64,000 nt of DNA, from positions 28,620,618-28,684,617 of the forward strand of contig OZ024809.1 in the NCBI GenBank assembly GCA_964017045.1, given 5' to 3'. Made by a program: the position numbers and the translations under genes. Under the pieces are notes generated by a model that worked only from the letters and a program-made list of their open reading frames with translations, ran no database searches and was not told the DNA's origin. This document shows positions 45,541-56,776 of this stretch, in pieces (position 1 is the stretch's first letter; the number at the start of each line of letters is the position of its first letter). This DNA is from Omphiscola glabra (Eukaryota > Mollusca > Gastropoda > Lymnaeidae).

Positions 45541-47000
45541 TGCTCAATCTTAAGAGCATTGTTTATCCCCGCCAAAGCAATAAAAATGTATTATTTTACA
45601 ATCTTCTTTTCACATTTCGATAACACGTGAACCCAGTGGCTGCACTGGCTGAACCCTACCATTACGCATAAGTGGCACAGAAGTAAATTACGCACACAAT
45701 TTTCTTCAGTTTCAAATTATTTTTCGCCCGCATATCCACTGTGACGTACATAACATCTCATAGACTGGCAACCGCTAAACCCCCTCATAGCAACATCTAG
45801 ACCAGCAATCGCTAGGAAGCCCTCATACATTCATTTAGTCTAGCGTTAAGAGGACTCCACTATCTCACCAACTATTTCAGGCTTTAAAAATATCTCATTT
45901 AGTGCAGTTAGTGATAATTTTTTTTTGTGAAATCTTATTTCATTCATCTTCTTCCTGAAAAAGTGTAAAGGCTGATTTTTTTGGGGGAGTGGGGGTACGG
46001 CTGAAAATTTGATAGAATGTGTTGTCATCGGCAACGAACGAGTGTGTGCGCCAAGTTTCAGCTCGACAGATTGACGGGAAGTGGGTAAAAAATGCCGCCC
46101 AAAGATTTTGCCCTAAACACCTAAAGGCTAGTTATTATTAAGGGTTTAAAAATAGTAACATTACGTATATTGATGTCTTGTTTTCTGGCGTTGGAAATGA
46201 CAAACCTATTTAATAATGTAAATTATAAGTTTTCATTTGTCCATAAGTTTTTAATTGTTAAAAAAAAACATTATTTTATATTCTTACAGATATGTTATAC
46301 TTCAAGTATGTCAATTCAGTGTTTTAAGGATTTACACAGCATTACACTAGAAATATTTAACTTACCAAACACCATCCACTCACAATATATTAATGAGTTA
46401 CTTTCAAAGAAAATGTTGTATCCACAAAATTACCCGACACGCCAAAAACGAGTTCACCATTGTAAGTATGTAACCGTGTCTGTAACAAAACCTTACATTA
46501 GAGTGGTCATCGGCCGAAACCTGATGTTAGATATATACTTTTCTTTCCGTCCCCCAAATTAAAGTAAAGAAGAGTCATCAGTCGACATTTATATTTTCCA
46601 GAGTTTAAATTAAGACTCATAATATAATAAATTATATAATTATATATATGGCATCATTCCATCTTCGCGAGACGATGGAGCATAGCCACGTACACTTCAA
46701 CAAATGGTTTAGTGGACCGATCCTGGAATGTACGTATTTCAAAAACAGCTTTTAAGTTTTTACTTCGAAATTACAAAAGGACGCAAATACAACGGCTACG
46801 CTACGTTACGATAAAGTAACTGCTGAGAATTAGTGCCTCTCCTATATTATATCATGTAATTGAAATAATGAAATTAATATCTATTCACAAAATTGAAATC
46901 ATTTATAGCCGTTTCTTCTATACGTTTTTTTGAAAAGCTTTCGCTTCTTTTCTTTAAATGAAAGTATTTCTTATAAAAGAAAGGATTCGTCAAGCAACTG
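45541..47000. other. Spacer with an unidentified 130-codon frame
   Basis: A plus-strand frame at 46170-46562 is fairly long for AT-rich DNA, and TATTCTTACAG at 46281-46291 inside it resembles a splice acceptor. Its Lys/Ile/Phe-rich product matches no family I recognise, so it is probably chance. The remaining sequence has no repeat or gene. Confidence 0.35.
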
Positions 47001-47004
47001 GGCG

Positions 47005-47300
47005 GTACGATGACCTCCTGGCGTCTGTAAAAAAAAAAGCGCAAACTTGAATGGTATGGCCACGTGACCAGGAAACAAGGGCTCGCCAAAGAAATCTTGC
47101 AGGGCACAACTAGAGGAGGAAGAAGAAGAGGAAGACAGAGAAAAAGATGGGAAGATAACATCAAAGAATGGACGGGATTACAACTAGATGATGCTATGCG
47201 TAGGGCAGGAGAGCGAGAGGAATGGAGAAGAATCGTTTGTATGTCATCTGTGGCGCCCCAACGGTCGAAAGACTACGGGACATGATGATGATTTCTTATT
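47005..47300 (+). pseudogene. RTE/jockey-like LINE C-terminal remnant
   Basis: After a run of ten A that breaks the frame, the plus strand encodes KRKLEWYGHVTRKQGLAK, then GGRRRGRQRKRWEDNIKEW, TGLQLDDAMRRAG, REEWRRIV and SVAPQRS before a stop at 47283-47285, followed by TGATGATGAT. WYGHV, GGRR.GRQ.KRWEDNIKEWTG and the short TGA tail are hallmarks of the 3' end of a common animal non-LTR retrotransposon family. 5'-truncated, so inactive. It lies about 130 bp beyond the 3' end of the first Kelch-like gene. Confidence 0.85.
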
Positions 47301-47304
47301 TATT
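47299..47304 (-). promoter_or_regulatory. Possible poly(A) signal of Kelch-like gene 1
   Basis: AATAAA on the minus strand 113 bp after the stop codon at 47417. Position is plausible, but the region is AT-rich. Confidence 0.35.
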
Positions 47305-47416
47305 GAAAATTATTTAATAATTTTCAATAACTTTCTTTCGTAATTAAGAATGTTGATGAAAACCAGTTGTAATTCATTCCCTGAAATGTACATGCTATTT
47401 AAAAGAAGTAATTGAT

Positions 47417-49540
47417 TCAATGTAAAATACGATATTTCGTAGACCTTTCATCCATGTGAAAAGGTTGGAGACCAAGCCTACCATGTACCCTCATGTCATC
47501 TCTGTGATAGATGTCTGTTCCTGTCAATGGAGTAAAACAATCCTTGTCTAATACAACGGGAATGAAGTTGGAACAAGCGCCGTCTTGACCCACGTGAACT
47601 AAAGAATATGGAAAGTCAGGCATACGAAACTCTCTATCTTCAGGATAGTTCTCAGGATTATCTCCGAACAAAATGAGTACATCCTTGTAGTGCACAGCGC
47701 CATGTAAAACTCTATCAGATGTCCATAGTTTTCCAATAAACTTACATGATACATGCTTATCTTTGGTTCTTATCAATCTCGACACATTCCCATTTCTTTG
47801 TATGATGTAGCTGTTCTCATCGTCTTGAAAACTGATCAAATGTTTGGCCGGCCCGTCAAAATTGTCTACCCTTGTCCAGGTCTTAGTAATTGAATCCAAA
47901 ACAAACACAGACGTTTCTTCTATACCTCCAACAATCATTGACAAAAATACAAGTAATTTGTTTTCATAGACCAGGGCATATTCAGCCATCCCATCTTCCG
48001 GAACTGTCGAATAATTCTCTTGCAGTTTATACATTTCTTTTGGATTCATTAAATCGATCATTTTGGTATCGATATTTAAGACTAAAATTGTACTCGCATA
48101 AGAAAGAAGAAATAACCGTGTTCCTTGTAATTCAGTGACTTTTATCCACCGATTTCCCCTGAATAGAAACAAGTTGCTGTTCGCATCGTCTCTAGAAGTA
48201 CGTCCACATGCATGTAATTCATTGTCAAACACGACCAAATGAACAGACAGAACACATTCAGGGCATCGTGTTATATCAAAATATTTATCCTCGGCCATCG
48301 AGTAACCCTCGAAAATCCCTTTGCCATGACAGAAAACTCCAAAATTACCAACAACGCTACAATCTCTGTGTAAGGCAGCGTTTGACCAATGCCCATTTCT
48401 ATATTTCTCAGTATGATAAATGACTGCATGAAAAATTATGTCTTTGGCTTCGTGGTTCCCGTTAATCAAATTATGTTTGTATAGACTATCGAGAAATGTG
48501 GCACTGACCAGACAGGTTCTCGCAGCTTTCAACAATGGTGCTAACTTAGACAGTCTTTCTTCAATATATTTTTGCTTCGCATTTCTAAGCCCTATAAGCC
48601 CTTTATCTTCAACAGCCACGCTTTCATTTTTACTGTCAGTTTGGTTGTTGGCGTCATAAGCAACGTTGTATTTGATCTGAGATAGCTGGCGTAGGCAAGC
48701 GCTATGGCAATCTGACTGTGCGTTGTTAATTTTGTCATACACCTTGTCATCATTCTCTGAGCTTGATATTTTCTCCACACCGGTACAATGATCAACAGAG
48801 CGTTCAATGTGTTATTTTAATTGCCTGCCGAAAAACGTGCTTCCTTCAACAACGCTTGGTGCAATCGCCTCATTGGTATCTTGCACGTCTTCAGTAGCTG
48901 TGTCAGCATTTTGGTGATACTCTTCTTCCAGCTTGTCAATATCAGGATATTCTATCCATTCCATTATTGATTCCAAGACTTGGTCTTCAGATTCTACCAC
49001 AAGTTTGTGATCACTTACCAAAGACAAAAGTTCATTATAAGAAAGTTCAAGAAGTATGCTCATCTTTCTTATCTGTACGAAGTGCTCCAACATAAATGTT
49101 CTGTTGGCAAGTAACACTTTACTTGAATTAATGACCTTAGCGTTTCTGTAGACTTCTCCAAAATTGTCCAATGACAACATCTTAACTACCATCTTTTCAC
49201 ATAATTCAATCATGAAGTCAATCTGTAATTGGTTTGAGGCATGCCAGACGTCAATGACATTGTCTTCAGTTATGACGTCACGAGCAGTGTAGATGGCATC
49301 AAGGATCAGCTGGAAAGTTTCACAAGAAATACCCTGCAGAGAAGCGCGGCCACCCGTCACTTCCTTCATACCTGACCGGAAAAGTCCGCAGAAAAACTCA
49401 GAGCATGATGCAAGAATGAAGCGATGGCACTTGACTTCAGTGTTACCGATTTCAATGACGAAATCTTCGAGCTCGGGATGTGAATAGAGTTTATTAATCG
49501 AGCTCATCACCCCGAGAGCGATATCAGTACTGGTGGCCAT
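47417..49540 (-). CDS. BTB-BACK-Kelch-like protein, gene 1, interrupted by one in-frame UAA
   Basis: An intronless frame of 707 codons. The ATG at 49540 sits in a good context (ATCGCCATGG); an acceptor-like TGTTCTGTCCCAAG upstream hints at a 5' UTR intron. Residues about 6-122 form a BTB domain (DFVIEIGN.EVKCHRFILASCS, FFCGLFRSGMKE). The BACK domain starts at about 128 (SEDQVLESIMEWIEYP) but is split by an acidic insertion of about 124 residues (205-328) before it resumes (LAPLLKAARTCLVSATFLDS). Residues about 395-690 are diverged Kelch-like repeats (HACGRTSRD, WTRVDNF, KLWTSDRV). Family members act as Cullin-3 substrate adaptors. Codon 243 is TAA (48814-48812) inside the insertion, with frame and paralogue similarity continuing beyond it. 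It may be a recent pseudogene, a sequence error or a read-through gene. The 56777-58801 paralogue has sense codons there. Confidence 0.8.
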
Positions 49541-49832
49541 GGCGATTTCTTTACCCCTTGATATTTGTCTCCTCCTTGGGACAGAACAAAGAAATATTTT
49601 TTTTATTCCGATGTCCAAAATTAAAATACTTTAATGTTTTATATTTTTTAAAAGAATAAAATTAATTCATTAAAGACGTACACTTTATGGGCACATATAG
49701 GAAGGGTAAGCCAGACCAAAGCTCTGTAGTGCCATAGGGATGGATGGATATCATAATGACTATCATGTCTTTGTATCAATTATTATTACTAAAAAACAAG
49801 CCGCCCTTACCCTGCTTTGTTTTCTAAACAAG
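49541..49832. other. Upstream region of Kelch-like gene 1
   Basis: AT-rich; presumably holds the promoter of the minus-strand gene, but no element can be named. Confidence 0.4.
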
Positions 49833-50165
49833 TCTCTGACACACACTGTACATTACCTGTGACACACGCTGTAAATTACACCTGACACACCCTGTTAATG
49901 ACCCCTGACACACACTGTAAATTACTTCAGAAAATCCTGTTAATGACCTCTGACACACACGGTATATGACCCCAGAAACACCCTGTTAATGACCTCTGAC
50001 ACACACTGTATATGACCCCAGAAACACCCTGTTAATGACCTCTGACACACACGGTATATGACCCCAGAAACACCCTGTTAATGACCTCTGACACACACTG
50101 TATATGACCCCAGAAACACCCTGTTAATGACCTCTGACACACACTGTATATGACCTTTGACACGG
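49833..50165. repeat. 46-bp minisatellite of two similar halves
   Basis: Units of CCTCTGACACACACTGTATA plus TGACCCCAGAAACACCCTGTTAATGA, about seven copies. The left copies use only the TGACACAC...CTGTAAATTAC half. Confidence 0.93.
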
Positions 50166-50454
50166 ACAATAAATGAATCCCTTGCCTGAGAGTTTTAAAA
50201 GGGATACATTTAACCACTCGCTTGTACTCAGAGTTATGACCAACATACCAACGTTCTACTGCCTGGCAATTGTACTCTGTACTTTTGCAAATACAAACAC
50301 TGTGCCACTGCCTGGCACTTGTACTCTGTACTTTAGCCAAAACAAACACTGTGCCACTTGTGAGGCTTATCACAAGATATCGTCTCGCTAAGACTATCTG
50401 CAGACTACAGCCATCTACTTTCATGTGTCCAACAGTTTTCTACTTCCTCTAGCA
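50166..50454. other. Spacer with a short duplicated segment
   Basis: TGCCTGGCA.TTGTACTCTGTACTTT..CAAA and ACAAACACTGTGCCACT occur twice (50261-50310, 50310-50360). No gene. Confidence 0.5.
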
Positions 50455-50651
50455 CAGTGGTTCTCAACCTTTCTTATACCACGACCCTTTACTACAGCTC
50501 CTCGTGTTGTGGCGACCCACAAACAACAAAATTATTTTCGTTGCTATTTCATAACTGTAGTGTATGTGTGTTTTCAAATGGTCTTAGGCGACCTTGTGAA
50601 AGCGTCGTGCGACCTTCAAAGGGGTCGTGGATCACAGGTTGAGAACCGCTG
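50455..50651 (+). mobile_element. SPIN-like hAT MITE, copy 7
   Basis: 197 bp; CAGTGGTTCTCAACCTTTC to GAGAACCGCTG. Perfect 8-bp target duplication CTCTAGCA (50447-50454, 50652-50659). Confidence 0.95.
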
Positions 50652-50872
50652 CTCTAGCACTTTAGACCTTTGCTTCAATAATGCAGTCATTCTTTAGCGA
50701 CATCAGTCACCATTATTATTCTTAAACGCAGTACACTTTATCGACTACACCACGCCCGTTTGGTATCGCTTGGTGATGACGGAAACACGAAGCCGTTACT
50801 ATGCTATAACATAATTTGTAGCTTAGCTACTACACTAACAGGACTGTTACTAATAAAGCTCTTTTCTCGTCA

Positions 50873-50946
50873 GGTGCCATCATGAGAGATGAAAGTCAGG
50901 TGCCATCATGAGAGATGAAAGTCAGGTGCCATCATGAGAGATGAAA
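50873..50946. repeat. 26-bp direct repeat, 3 copies
   Basis: GTGCCATCATGAGAGATGAA plus AGTCAG, three near-identical copies. Confidence 0.95.
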
Positions 50947-51032
50947 TGACACACAAATTCAAAAAAAAAAAAAAAAAAAGATGTATTTTTTAACACAGCA
51001 CTCTGACTAATGTTTACTGCAAACCTTTCAAA

Positions 51033-51600
51033 GCACTACTGAGTCTACTGAATCTACTGAGTCTATTACGTCTACTGAGTCTACTGAATCTACTGAGTCT
51101 ATTACGTCTACTGAGTCTACTGAATCTACTGAGTCTATTACGTCTAATGTGTCTACTGAGTCTATTACGTCTACTGAGTCTACTCAGTAAATGAGTCTAC
51201 TGAGCCTAGGCCTAGCGAGTAAGCTGAGTCTATTGAGTCTACTGTACCCGAGTCTACTTAGTGTACTGAGTGTACTGAGCCTACGCAACCCGAGTCTATT
51301 GAGTAAACAGAGTCTACTGAAGCTGAGTATATTGATTTTACCGAGTAAACTGAGTCTACTGAGTCAACTGAGTCTGTTGAGTCTTCCATACCTGGGTCTA
51401 CCTAGTGTGCTGAGTTAAATATGTCTACCGTACCTGATTCTACTGAAAATGAGTCTATAGAGGAGTCTACTGAATTTATTGAGCCAGAGTCTAATGAGTC
51501 TCCTGAACTTGACAATACTGAGTCTCCTGAACATTGAATCTCATATGTCTACTGAGTCTTCAAGTCTACTGAGTCCATCGAGTCTACCGAGACGCTAGGA
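51033..51600. repeat. GAGTCTACT-based repeat tract
   Basis: Degenerate array of GAGTCTACT/GAGTCTATTACGTCTACT units. More regular on the left (about 27 bp, 51045-51185), irregular on the right. Confidence 0.88.
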
Positions 51601-52610
51601 TTTTGTGTTCTGAAATATGCGTATTCGTAAATCAAACTATCGTTCGTCAACCGAGACAAAAATTGTTCACCAAACTTTATTCGTTAACCGAGACCTAAAC
51701 AAAAAGTCACCAGCAGAAGGAAGCACTTAAATACTTGCTGAAATAACTTTATCATTTATATAATGTTTTCTAAACACACATTAATTATTGTTATCTGTAT
51801 ACAGAAGTGCTCTTGTTTGGGGCCATGGACCATGGACTGCTGTTGAATTTATTAGATAAGAAACTAACATTGTCCAGATCAATAGTTCTCAGAACCTGAT
51901 GATACGGTTTCGTTAGCGTAACATTTATAAATAGCAACAGTTTTGGTTATCATATGTAGAGGACCATGCAATCTTTGTGGGCACTGTTCTCAAAGAATGG
52001 CAACCAAGTTACGTATACCTTATCAATGGAAGACCGTGATCCGACTTGACACAAAGCAGTACAACCGCTTTGTACATTTTTACTTTGCACCAAGTTACGT
52101 TGAGTCCCCCACCACCACGAAGCCAGTTGCGTCAACTCGCGGCTCCGACGTCGGCACATAGGCTCTTTGCAGAGATATAAGTGCGTCTCTTTTCATTATT
52201 AAACACTTTTTTTTTAATATCAATACCCATCTATAATGCAGAAACCGACGTCTGCATTTACTGCGGCGATACTACGGCGGTTAAGAAGCTAAACGGCTGC
52301 GTTGCTAACCTTTGGACCCCAGCCGCCAGGCGTTGCAAACTTGAAAACATTTTGAAAAGCAGACCTGACAGCATGTGTTGTCATCGACAGCACGTCTAGG
52401 TGGCAAGTTTCAGTTCAATAGGTTGAAATGAAGTGGGTCGATTAGCCATCCAAAGACTTTGCCACACACCCAGCCAAAAAGAAACAAAAGAGGAAACACA
52501 AAGTTTACATAACGTATTTTTTTTTAAAGATGACTTGATAAACTTACAGTACCAGAAATCAACTTTAGATATATTATTTTCTTTAAACAACAGATCTTGT
52601 ACCACTGTCT
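51601..52610. other. Spacer, no gene seen
   Basis: Unique sequence. Short frames on both strands have no recognised domain. A TTCTCAGAACC motif at 51886 only partly resembles a SPIN end. Confidence 0.5.
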
Positions 52611-52616
52611 TCAGAA

Positions 52617-52962
52617 AAAACCTGTTCTTAGTGTCGCAGAGTACCACTGCCGTCAGTAAAACCTTTTCTTTGTGTAGCAGTACCAATGCCCTCAGCAAAA
52701 CCACTTCTTGGTGTAGCAGTACAGCTGCCGTCATTACAACCTGTTCTTAGTGTAGCACTACCTCTGCCGTCATTACAGCCTGTTCTTAGTGTAGCACTAC
52801 CTCTGCCGTCATTACAGCCTGTTCTTAGTGTAGCACTACCTCTGCCGTCATTACAGCCTGTTCTTAGTGTAGCACTACCTCTGCCGTCATTACAACCTGT
52901 TCTTAGTGTAGCACTACCACTGCCGTCAGTCAAACCACTTCTTAGTACACCTGTCTCTTTGG
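52617..52962. repeat. 39-bp minisatellite, about 9 copies
   Basis: Unit CCTGTTCTTAGTGTAGCACT plus ACCTCTGCCGTCATTACAA. The edges are more diverged than the four near-identical central copies (52740-52900). Open frames on both strands follow from 39 = 3 x 13. Confidence 0.96.
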
Positions 52963-53084
52963 AAAACGAACATAACGCTTCTTGTTAACAAAAGTGATTG
53001 TGGAAAAACTTTTGATGTTTATCGTGGCTTTTAATGCTGTTTAATTTGAGGCCCTAGAGGTCCTGCGCACCTTGCCAGAATATT

Positions 53085-53460
53085 CTTCTTTACTCTATAG
53101 CACTTTACATTACTTTATAAAACTATACTCTATAGCACTTTACTCTATAGCACTTTACATTACTTTATAAAACTATACTTTATAGCACTTTACTCTATAG
53201 CACTTATATTACTTTATAAAACTATACTCTATAGCACTTTACTCTATAGCACTTTACATTAATTTATAAAACTATACTCTATAGCACTTTACTCTATAGC
53301 ACTTTACATTACTTTATAAAACTATACTCTATAGCACTTAACTCTGTAGCACTTTATCTTTTTAATCTATAGCTATTAAGCCTATATTATTTTTCTCTAT
53401 AACACTTTACTTTATATCACTTAAAACTTTACAGCACTTTACTCTATAGCCCTTTAATAG
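53085..53460. repeat. About 60-bp compound repeat of CTCTATAGCACTTTA
   Basis: Units combine CTCTATAGCACTTTA (15 bp, often doubled) with CATTACTTTATAAAACTATA; about five long units, then degenerate 15-bp copies. Confidence 0.9.
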
Positions 53461-54424
53461 CGTTTCTGAAAATGAGGTTTCTCACTCCGAGAGGATGAAA
53501 ATATATATATATTTTTTTTTTCAAATTTAGAAAGTACATTTACAATGGTTGGAGACTTAGTAAAACAGTTTACATGGTCACAGAAACAAATTGTGAGGAA
53601 TCAATACTCTGTGTTGTGTGTATATGGCTTGCGAATAAAACTAATACATTTCAATATCCCTAATCATACATAACAGCACCAACAAAACGTTACCATGGAG
53701 AAACATGGATGTCTGTTCATCGCCTCCAAATTTATGCACTTTTATCCTCCTTTTAGTTTTCAATTTAAATTGCAAAGAACCACTGTGTTTTCTTTAAAAT
53801 AAAAACTGTGGTATGTTTCTGTTGTGATCGCTTAAAAGATTCATGGTCTGTCCTGAAGATTGCTTAGTGGACGAAATTTTTTTTTATTTTTATTTTTTAT
53901 TTTTGACTTGCTCGGGTATATTTGCTAGATAAATAATTTAATTTAGACGTCTTGTTTTCAAATTGATTTAGTTGGATAATGTTGAATTTCTTAAACGGTG
54001 TGTTTATTTGTGTGCTGAAAATGTATATGTACGATTCAATCCCAAAAATAAGAATAAAATTCCATTCATTTGGATCAATGAAAGAATTTTATTTGATCTT
54101 AAGAATCTTACCGGGAAAACGTGGAGTGGTTTCAGATCACGGGTTAAAGAACTGAGTCAAATGTTTATCTATAGAGTTCTCGAGGGGTTTCGTCTGATAA
54201 TTAGAATTGATAGAGGTGGCAAGATCTGAACATGTTTTATGAGAAGTATACCAATCGTGCAAATAAATATCCCGAACATAGACCCAGATTTTATGTGTGA
54301 ATTTACACGTCATGATGACTGTCACCGCCAACTAGAATAACCCTTCAACACGTGAGTACGATCTAGTGTGTGAGACTTAACATAGGACCCCCTGGCCGTT
54401 GTATGCCATCTCAACTGTTCGGTG
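53461..54424. other. Spacer, no gene seen
   Basis: AT-rich. An 85-codon plus frame at 53972-54229 has no recognisable family feature. Confidence 0.45.
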
Positions 54425-54690
54425 AACCTGCACATTTAGCCTGTACTATGGGCTCAACATTTGTACCTAATATAATCCATGTTTTTTCAACATTTGTACC
54501 AAGTATAAACCATGCATTTTCAACTAGTGTACCCAGTATAATACATGCGCTTTCAATATTTATACCCAAGATTATCCATACATTTTCAAAATGTGTACAT
54601 AGTATAATCCACGCATTTTCAACTTTTGTACCTAATATTGTCAAGGCATTTTCAACTTTGTACCTAATCCAAACCATGTTATCCATGAAG
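54425..54690. repeat. About 31-bp minisatellite
   Basis: Roughly nine copies of a TTTTCAACATTTGTACC-TAATATAATCCATGCA-like unit, moderately diverged. Confidence 0.88.
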
Positions 54691-56776
54691 TAAAAGTTCA
54701 CATAAAAGACCACGATCGATGAAATTGAGACGTTTTAACACAGCTTGAAAAACAACAGAAACAACTTGCAGCAGAGGCGGCAAAAGGCGGAGCAAACGGT
54801 GGGTCTTGAACACCCGTGACTCCAAAACCTTGGAGAGCGACACATAAAATAACAATTCTAAAAACAATTGTAGTCATTGCAGCGTCGTATCCCCCCAAAA
54901 CATGGGCCGACTCTGCGTGACTCACAGATTCATGAAATGCATGACTAACAGCCCGTTGGGTATTATTCATGAAAATAGCAACGAGGATAGACACACACAC
55001 ACACACACAAAATAAAACTATCAATCGATAAAAAAATTAAACACCTCTTATAGTAAAAAAAAAATATACATATAAATAACTTTAAAAAACACAAATATGT
55101 TGGGTACTGTTGTTTTAATAGAAAATATATTTTAGAAATATTCTAAAACTTCTAAATCCGTGCAAAAATATGTTTTAAGCAATATCTTTTGTTTAATGTA
55201 AAATTTGTTGTTTTTTTTAAATTCACGATGTTATAGAATTTAAATTTCTGAGTTTTTTAAAAAAGGATTTAATCCTTAATAATTTCTTTAATAGGCTCTA
55301 ATTTGAATATGTTCGTTGCAATCGTCCATGTTTTAAAAAAAAAATATTTGTACAACTTGTTTAAATTTATGAAAGAAACAAATCTCATCATCAATAATTT
55401 GTACTGGCAACTATTTTAAAAAGTCTCGTCACATATATAGTCATACTTTACTTTCACATTCCCACAACAGAAAAAAATATTTCAAAATATCAATTTCATA
55501 CATATTATAAGTTCTGCGCTTAATGCACTAAACAGTATCAAAAGTGTTATTTCACTAAACTGCATAAACGGTATAAAAATAGTGTTAACACTTTTGCAAT
55601 AAGCTCTATTATCATGTCTACTATGGTAAATTAAAATTTTTCAAATTTTGATTGATATAAACGGAAGCACATTTTAAAAAAATGTCTTCGCTTTTTATAA
55701 GCCACCATGAATTATTGTATATTTTGTAAAAATTGGGCCTCCCCCCACACATTTTTTCTTATTTATTATCAATTAGTATCGTTTTAAATACAATTACTAA
55801 TTACCGTTCAATTAATTGATCTTAAGTCTACCGACCAAGGCTTCCGATATTCTATCCAAAATTTACGACTTAATGTGGAGCCTACGTCCGTTTCACAAAA
55901 CTAAAAACTACATTGGTCAATCTATTTTTAAAAGAAACAATATGATAGTTTACACATGGGAGAAACACACAATATTATCATGTGAATCAAGAGGCTGTTT
56001 GCACCCATTTCAATCGTATGAAGAATAAAAAGAAATCCTAGTTTTATCATATACTTAATAGAGTCGAACGTGACACACCCATTTGACTAATGACGGTGAA
56101 ATGGAACCAACTCGGGGGGGAACTCCCGAAACTGGTGAGACACCACAGATACATCTATTTTATAATGGTTGTAACTAAAACGTTATGTTAAAATTTGAAA
56201 AAAAAAAAAAATAAATAAAATAAGTTCCGACGTCGACTAACTTCTGCCAAGCGATACGACTATACAACAGCTAGCGACACATTTCAACCTTACGCTTCAA
56301 TTCTTAGCTTGCCGCGAATCTCTTAACTCCTTCAAGGTGTGGCGTCAGTGAGATCTTCACTTTAATCAATTTAGAATTAGAATGTATGTGCGCTTTGTCT
56401 GATTTTAATCCTTATTACATTTTACTTCACTTCAATAGTTTTTTGCGTAAAAAAAACAACAAAAAAACTACTTGCAATCGGCTGAAGGTGGTTACAATAA
56501 TTATATTTTTGTAAACAGAGAAGGATTAATTAATCTTTAACCCTTTTAATAAATGAACATTATTTCCAGGCTGCACAAAAAAAAACAACAACAAAAAACA
56601 TACGCAAAGACATAGTTCAGTATTTAGTGAGTTTCTGCAGTAGTAAAAATTTCTAGTCTGCTCTAAACAAACAAAATGTAAATAATGTAATTTATGAAAG
56701 GGAAATTTTTGTTACTACTTATTAGCTTGTGCTTCTCGGTCCGAGGATGTTTCCCGATTTTGTTCACCGATTTCTA
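54691..56776. other. AT-rich spacer, no gene seen
   Basis: Contains a (CA)n run at 54991-55008, poly-A and poly-T tracts, and no frame with recognisable domains. No transposon ends were identified. Confidence 0.5.

Noticed and set aside
46170..46562. 130-codon frame as a gene
   Set aside because: AT-driven composition and no recognisable motif. Kept only as a note in the spacer entry.
51882..51905. SPIN-like TTCTCAGAACC motif
   Set aside because: Matches the terminal motif only in part; no second end or interior.
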